Assembly: GCA_000149265.1 (NCBI GenBank)
Contig: CH003206.1
Coordinates: 580,461 to 644,460 of the forward strand
Length of the DNA: 64,000 nucleotides
Reading direction: 5' to 3'
Source of the DNA: Ciona savignyi
Taxonomy: Eukaryota; Chordata; Ascidiacea; Phlebobranchia; Cionidae
Shown here: piece after piece, positions 57,946-64,000 of the stretch
How the letters are laid out: every line of letters starts with the position of its first letter
Numbering within the stretch: the first letter of the stretch is position 1
Program-made: the position numbers and the translations under genes
The notes under the pieces: generated by a model
The model's input: the letters and a program-made list of their open reading frames with translations, nothing else
The model's database searches: none
What the model was told of the DNA's origin: nothing

Positions 57946-58277
57946 AAAATGGGACAGGATAATGAAGCCCTATATATTAAAGCGACATTAGTAAAAAACG
58001 CACAAAAGAGTCCCCAAACTGCTTCGAAATAGAAGTGGTTTTACTTCAAACTTAAATATTTTTGAACCTGAATTTTTTTGTTGCATTTATGGTATTTAGG
58101 CTTAACTTGTAATGGACCTGCAAAAATTCTGGTTGTCACAAGCAACCACTTTTTTAATCAAACGCACATCTTGTGCCCGAAACACAATTGTTGCCATAGA
58201 AACGTCTTACACTTTCACTCCCTGCGTTTTTTACTATTTTTTTCACCCAAAGATATCTCAGAGACCTTCCATAAGGT

Positions 58278-60213
58278 TGTCGTACCGACATAATTGGCTG
58301 TTGGCAAGATCGTTCCAAGAAAACTACAAGGAACAAAAGAAATCGCTAAATGACGAAAACCGGTCTAAATTCACGATGTAATTCAACGCGACTTACGTAA
58401 ACGTTTAAATCCAGTGCGCATTTAATTACCATTGTATCTAGCGCAAAAATAATCTATTGTGCGTTTTTAGATATTCTGCATCGCATTTTTTCCTTGGAGC
58501 CAAATCGCATATAAAAGACCTCATTTCAACAGAGAAAAACAGACACGGAGATGTCTAGGCTTACAGCACTGTGTTCCAAATCCACAGTCTGTATAGCCTA
58601 GGCCCTGGTGCTCTCGAGGGCGGGAATACGCTTTACGTACCCTACAGCCCGTCCCCATTTATAAAACTACGTAGCCGGTTATGCTTATGCATTATTGTAA
58701 TTGTACCGTTGCGCTTATCGGGGTCAAACTGTAATAATAAAGCTAAACTGCCACCGTCTATCTTGTATAATATATAAACTAAAAAGGACATTCAATAAGC
58801 AGCCGCTACAATTGGTGAATACCCGTAAACGTGGTTGAACTCATCAACCTTCCGATGACTAACGTTACCTATGTCCTGCTTTCTCGGACACGTTAATATT
58901 ATTTATTTTCAGTATATATATTTCCGAAAGATGCAGCTTCACGATACTCTACGTCGACGACGGAAATAAACACCGGCGTCATGTCGTGGAATCGAAGCGT
59001 TCCGTCAAAGCCAAGCCAAAATCCGCGTCAACCAAACCAGGTGTGTCTATTTCAAAAGTACCGTCGGACCACGGTCACCTTAACGCGATCTTAGCAAGAA
59101 AAGGCGCTAACTAACTGTTGGAGCGAACTACGCATAAAAAACCAACAGATTTACATCCCCCACTCATGTCACTGGAGGGAGGTCCAATTTAACCTGGTAT
59201 TCGCGGATGGCTGGCAGGCACACTTGAACGGAACATCAATCACAACAACCCTCTGAAATTTCTACAAGAATAACTCCCGGAAGTTCACTGCTGGTCGGAC
59301 GAAGGAGGGCGGTTCAATTGATAAGAGTACAACAGGACTGTCTATATACACCCAGGTGCGCCTAAGTCTACAAGTCTGTTTTATATTGCCTGGGCCAATT
59401 ATCGAAGGCCTGGATTACACGGCGTCCTCTGCTACCCGAGCAAGAAGCTCTCCGAGGCGCGACTGTTGGTGCTTCAATAAGCATAAAATCCAACAGGAAT
59501 TTTGTCTCCATCCGACCACGATGGAGACCGTCTATTTTCGTCGTCCAAGGAACGATGGACGAATATTACACCTGGGTGCTCGAAACGAACTGTTGACTCT
59601 AAATCGGGAAGGCCAAACTTCAAAGAATCCACCGGGCGAACTTTACTTCAAGTTATTCAAAACCCGAAAAAAAGGAGGTATGTCGTACCGACATAATTGG
59701 CTGTTGGCAAGATCGTTCCAAGAAAACTACAAGGAACAAAAGAAATCGCTAAATGACGAAAACCGGTCTAAATTCACGATGTAATTCAACGCGACTTACG
59801 TAAACGTTTAAATCCAGTGCGCATTTAATTACCATTGTATCTAGCGCAAAAATAATCTATTGTGCGTTTTTAGATATTCTGCATCGCATTTTTTCCTTGG
59901 AGCCAAATCGCATATAAAAGACCTCATTTCAACAGAGAAAAACAGACACGGAGATGTCTAGGCTTACAGCACTGTGTTCCAAATCCACAGTCTGTATAGC
60001 CTAGGCCCTGGTGCTCTCGAGGGCGGGAATACGCTTTACGTACCCTACAGCCCGTCCCCATTTATAAAACTACGTAGCCGGTTATGCTTATGCATTATTG
60101 TAATTGTACCGTTGCGCTTATCGGAGTCAAACTGTAATAATAAAGCTAAACTGCCACCGTCTATCTTGTATAATATATAAACTAAAAAGGACATTCAATA
60201 AGCAGCCGCTACA
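58278..60213 (+). mobile_element. Short LTR element, probably non-autonomous
   Basis: Two 533-bp LTRs (58278-58810 and 59681-60213) beginning TGTCGTACCGAC and ending CAGCCGCTACA, flanked by a 4-bp duplication AGGT. I see only one base difference between them. The internal part is only 870 bp, with a purine-rich run before the 3' LTR and no recognisable polymerase or integrase. It therefore resembles a deletion derivative or TRIM-like element. The 4-bp duplication would suit a Ty3/gypsy relative, but the family is not proved. Confidence 0.85.
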
Positions 60214-60299
60214 AGGTCGAGTTAACATTCAACCCAATAAATGAGGTATTCAAAACAGCTCCATTGAAAAGCGATATTATATCCTGCGTAATAAAAAAG

Positions 60300-60436
60300 A
60301 AGTCGTCGAACCATAGAGATACTAATATACACTCTTCGAACCATAGAGATAATAATATACTTAACATAATCCACGTATTTGTACAACAATATCTAAAACA
60401 TGTGTATATTAGGCTAGTATCTCTATGCTTCGATAG
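60300..60436. repeat. Short direct and inverted repeats
   Basis: TCGAACCATAGAGATA occurs at about 60306 and 60338, each followed by a TAATATAC block. A reverse-complement version (AGTATCTCTATGCTTCGATA) lies at 60415-60436, so the stretch could fold back on itself. Confidence 0.6.
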
Positions 60437-60722
60437 GATACTAGGATAGGATATTATAGATATTCTTTTTTATCCCCGTGAATGGGAAAACCAGGGGGTT
60501 TACACACGGGCAATCGTCAGATCACCTCGTGCCCACCGTCGGTTACCGGAGCTATTCCAGTGGGTTGTATATGATAGACACGTTCCTTCAATTTGTTAGA
60601 ACCCATTAATCCGCTGGGTTCAGGCAATGTCCGTAAAGTGCCTTGCCCAAGGACACAACCGACTAGCTAGCGACCAGTTTCGCACCTGCAACCTTTCGAT
60701 TGAAAGGCGACGCACTTAACAG
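60437..60722 (-). repeat. SINE-2 reference copy, full length
   Basis: Cleanest copy in the window. On the minus strand: a tRNA-like head (GTTAAGTGCGTCGCC, B-box-like GGTTGCAGGT), then CGCTAGCTAGTCGG, CCTTGGGCAAGGCACTTTAC, GCGAGGTGATCTGACGATTG-type body and a GGATAAAA tail. The head resembles that of MIR-type SINEs. Confidence 0.88.
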
Positions 60723-61662
60723 CTAGTACAACCGGCCGGACAAACAGCGTTTTCGAACAAAGTTTTGAACTCGAATTTGGAAAAATCACAATAAAATAAA
60801 TATATATTTTTGTGCGTTAACACAAAATGCTATGTAAGGTAATAATCAATTATTTTTTTGTCAAATAATTCAAGATCCCCGCTAAAATTACTTTTACAAC
60901 CATGATCTTAACACGCGTGGCTTAACTGTTTACAAGGTTCCGCCTCAATGCGTTTCTGCGGTTTTTAGCAAAATTACAACACAAAATTGTATTTCATTTT
61001 AACTATACATTATGTATGTACTGAGTGTCCTTTCCTTTAACTAAGTAAAGTCGATGATCACTGAGACCATACGGGCATCCTCGCTAGCCGAAGGACAGGT
61101 GTATGTTACTTTATAGTTATAGTGAGCGTTAGTGAAAAGGAGAGAATCTGCTAACAAAAGCTTTGGAAATTAATTCTAATTCTGCCCTAAACACCATTTT
61201 AACATAAGAACTAGCCCAAACTCTAACCACAGCTAATTTCCTATATTTCAACCAGTTGTTTCAGTTGTTTGCTTTGTGGGCAACATTTAAATAGGGAAAC
61301 TGCTCATTTTCACTATAACTAATTGGTAACCGATGAAAAGGGGTATTTTTTAGAAAACCAATTGATAGTTCCCACATGAGCAATGAGCATGCCACTACCA
61401 TACTTTGTATATCAGTTATTTAATATTTGGCAAATTCACCAGAAAATAATTGACTAAATCGCTTTAGTTAAATAACCCCTGTGGATAAACAAAAGTAACA
61501 CATATTTTATCCAATTATCGGTTTTTTCAATTAAAAAACCTGACTGAGAATAAATATGTACCTACACTTGTGTTTTAATGTTTATAACTTTTTATTGTTT
61601 ACATGCATCAACAGATTTTACAGTAGTTCCTTAATTTTGTTCCAAACCTTCATTCTGTCAAA
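60723..61662. other. Upstream region of the OS9-like gene
   Basis: No exon or clear repeat seen. Presumed promoter and 5' UTR of the gene at 61663. Confidence 0.4.
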
Positions 61663-63159
61663 ATGAGTAGGAATCAAAGTTCCCTGTTTTTTTGGATACT
61701 TTTGATTACTTTATGCTATTTCTGTGGGAAAAATGAAGCTTTACTTAACATTGAAGACTTAAAAGAATCTAGTTATAATATAGAAATCTTAAAGACACCG
61801 ATTTACAGCAGTAACGTAGCTTCTGATGATGGTATAAAATTATCATCAAAGTATGGACAGATGTATTATTGCAATACAACAAAAAGTAAACGCCAAGAAA
61901 CCGCCCAAAACCTGGTTCCAGCAGATCACCCAATACCCCTGATGCTTTTATCATTATCCAGTTCACCATGCCTTAAAAAAGTCAAGGGATGGTGGACATA
62001 TGAATACTGCCATAACACCAGAATAAAACAGTATCACAGTGAAGATGGTGTTATGATGGGCGATCCTCTCAGTCTTGGGGACTTTGAGTCGAATTACGAT
62101 TGGAGTAACCATGCTGTTGATGATGGTACCAAACACTCTGTCTTTAAAAAGAAGAGAAGGACACCATACCACTCACAAACTTATGTAAATGGCACTGAGT
62201 GTGGCTTGCTGGACGTAAAACGTGACACGGAAGTACGTTTTTTCTGCGATGACTCTGTAACTGAAAGTTACATTGAAAGAATAGATGAGCCCGCTACCTG
62301 TTCCTACTTATTGATTATAAAAACCCCATTAATATGCAGCCACCCGTACACCAAGCCAAAAACTAAATCGATTAGGGCGGACATACAATGCCAGCCAATT
62401 ATACCCAAACCGTCACCCGAAAATACATTACCTGCGGTCGAACTAAATTGGTATGGGTCACAATTAGATTCGGCTTATTTAAAAACATTGCCAAAGCCTT
62501 TAACTGTGCAAGCATCTTCCAAAGTGATGAAATTATCATTTATTAAAGGTTTGGCAATGCAACTAATACAGCACTTTTTAAAAAACGAAAGTTTAATTGA
62601 GTTGTCTGGTAAACTTTTAAGGAAACTGCTGGCAACAGTAATGGAAAAGTTGCTGTCAGGTGAACGCATTCCAACTGCAGACGTAGCGCGTAGCATGCAG
62701 AACGATATTGAGACGTTTTACAAGGATAAGGACCACTACGCAAAGAACTATAACTACGACCCGATTTTGATGAAAAACACCGGTATCAAAATCAGCCTTA
62801 AACACATTGACTCTTTAAGTGGAGAGATAGTGGATAACGGCGATCAAGATCAGATGTTAAGATCATTAGAAAATGATATCGGAAGGGAACTGGAAGAAGT
62901 TGGTTTGGGAGCAGGGACTAAGTTGGAAGTTCATCTTATCTCGAACCAGGACCTCACTGGAGATGGTTCTGCGCTCAGCACTGAAGATAGTCGACAGTTT
63001 CGAGAAGTCCTTCTCGAAGTACTTGGCGGTTCCCAGTTTGAAAATAAAGAGAAGAAAAGATATAAAGACCTTGTCGAAAACTACAGCATCTTGTATGCAG
63101 ATGAAAAGAAGAAGTTTTTGAACATGAACAAGGAAACATCAGAAGATGAGTCATCTTGA
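61663..63159 (+). CDS. os9: OS-9-like ER lectin (ERAD)
   Basis: Luminal ER lectin that reads trimmed mannose on misfolded glycoproteins and hands them to the SEL1L-HRD1 ubiquitin ligase. A single uninterrupted frame of 498 aa. Signal peptide at 1-26 (FFWILLITLCYF). The N-terminal motif LNIEDLKESSYNIEIL matches OS-9. The MRH (mannose-6-phosphate receptor homology) domain at about 101-230 has WW 110-111 (GWWTYEYC), Q123 (IKQYH), R192 (TEVRFFCDD), E209 and Y215, the expected sugar-binding set, and cysteines 103, 116, 180, 195, 213 and 225. The C-terminus (GTKLEVHLISNQDL, then YKDLVENYSILYADEKKKF) matches the end of OS-9, including the LESNYRRV-like part. It is shorter than human OS-9 because the acidic middle is reduced. 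No introns, unlike vertebrates. Confidence 0.92.
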   Translation: MSRNQSSLFFWILLITLCYFCGKNEALLNIEDLKESSYNIEILKTPIYSSNVASDDGIKLSSKYGQMYYCNTTKSKRQETAQNLVPADHPIPLMLLSLSSSPCLKKVKGWWTYEYCHNTRIKQYHSEDGVMMGDPLSLGDFESNYDWSNHAVDDGTKHSVFKKKRRTPYHSQTYVNGTECGLLDVKRDTEVRFFCDDSVTESYIERIDEPATCSYLLIIKTPLICSHPYTKPKTKSIRADIQCQPIIPKPSPENTLPAVELNWYGSQLDSAYLKTLPKPLTVQASSKVMKLSFIKGLAMQLIQHFLKNESLIELSGKLLRKLLATVMEKLLSGERIPTADVARSMQNDIETFYKDKDHYAKNYNYDPILMKNTGIKISLKHIDSLSGEIVDNGDQDQMLRSLENDIGRELEEVGLGAGTKLEVHLISNQDLTGDGSALSTEDSRQFREVLLEVLGGSQFENKEKKRYKDLVENYSILYADEKKKFLNMNKETSEDESS

Positions 63160-64000
63160 TAATTTTATCCTTGCCTTATTCTTCTATGTTATGCAGATGT
63201 GTTCAGAAATAGTTTTTTTTCTAATTGGTGTTGGTTTAGTGTGACACTATTGTGATTGTGTTAGGTTTTGTGGTAACAGGTTTTTATAAATACCATTTTT
63301 TTTGTCAATTTCTATTTATATGGGGATAGCAAAAGTAGAAACGCAAGAAACACTAAACTACACAGTACTGATGCCAGGACCGAATATCCATCAAAATTCA
63401 GGCGAGTAAAAATTTACTTGCGTGTGAAAGCTTCGCGTCCGGATTTTAGTGCCTGCTGCACCCTACGTTGTCTCGCGGGGTTTACTAATTATATTAAATT
63501 TCCAAACCAAAAATACTAAAATTACCAAACAAAAATATTGCAAAATTTTTTTAGTTCTTCTACTTTTACTATCCCCATGCAAATATATAATATATTCTGG
63601 TATGCCGCATATATATAAGAAACATAAAAAATGAAAATTTAGAAAAAAATATGAATATCTAAACCGTTTGTATGTGGTATATTGGAATATAGATATATAT
63701 TACATTTTTGGTAACGGTGGTACTGGTATGTAAAGTGTGAACAAAGCCGTTTTTGTTTGTTTTTATGCATAGATTGTTTGTTTTTCTTATGATTGTGCAA
63801 TTATTCCCATGTGCCTTGTTTTAGATGTGTATTTAAAAGTTTGTGCGAAAGCTAATACAGTACAAACTAGTTGTTTCAAATCCTGTTCGTGTGTATTTTG
63901 GTTTTGTATACTTTTCTCTATGGCAGGTGACATATATGTCTTTTAAAAATTGCCCAATGTCAGGGAATTATTGGTATCTTTGTATCCATTTTCAAAGGTC
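63160..64000. other. 3' flank of the OS9-like gene
   Basis: AT-rich, no exon or repeat recognised. No canonical AATAAA close to the stop was found; the poly(A) site is not assigned. Confidence 0.4.

Noticed and set aside
59356-59784. 142-codon frame in the short LTR element
   Set aside because: It crosses from the internal region into the 3' LTR and has no polymerase, integrase or capsid motif that I can name.
1-64000. CRISPR arrays, operons or bacterial-type signals
   Set aside because: Spliced genes, SINEs and poly(A) signals show a eukaryotic nuclear sequence; none of the tandem repeats has a repeat-spacer layout.

Overview
The window reads as a compact, AT-rich invertebrate chordate genome, most likely a sea squirt close to Ciona. 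Reasons: short spliced introns with GTRAG-type donors, chordate or deuterostome genes (LARP6, OS-9, a CART-type neuropeptide precursor, collagen plus fibrinogen-domain lectins, a GT31 glycosyltransferase), and dense short tRNA-derived SINEs. The species call is inference from gene style; no search was run.

Layout. 0.85-5.7 kb: complete nine-exon LARP6 gene (+). 8.6-13.5 kb: exons of an unrecognised minus-strand gene and a separate minus-strand terminal exon with poly(A) signal. 16.7-19.3 kb: four-exon gene (+) for a 140-aa secreted precursor whose six-cysteine C-terminus matches the CART spacing. 19.7-26.8 kb: a BEL/Pao LTR retrotransposon with apparently identical 552-bp LTRs. 27.0-29.7 kb: a small ORF-bearing repeat split by a Harbinger-like DNA transposon that carries a MADF-type gene. 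30.6-44.7 kb: a cluster of ficolin-like FREP genes: A (-), B (+), C (-), plus two remnants. A and B lie head to head as diverged inverted copies. Near B is an inverted copy of the CART terminal exon. FREP B is interrupted in its last exon by a 459-bp hAT-type MITE. 47.6-50.5 kb: four-exon beta-1,3-glycosyltransferase (-). 50.5-61.6 kb: gene-poor and repeat-rich, with a short young LTR element at 58.3-60.2 kb. 61.7-63.2 kb: intronless OS9-like gene (+).

Two SINE families recur. SINE-1 is about 110-140 bp, with tRNA A and B boxes. SINE-2 is about 290 bp with a MIR-like tRNA head. Several copies keep perfect target-site duplications, and paralogous empty sites allow the order of some insertions to be read directly: the inverted CART duplication came before the BEL insertion, and a SINE-2 came before a nested SINE-1.

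The genes do not form one pathway. LARP6 acts on mRNA, OS-9 in ER quality control, the GT31 enzyme in Golgi glycosylation, the FREPs in extracellular (probably innate immune) recognition and the CART-like precursor in peptide signalling. All exon models come from reading splice sites and phase by eye and have not been tested against transcripts.
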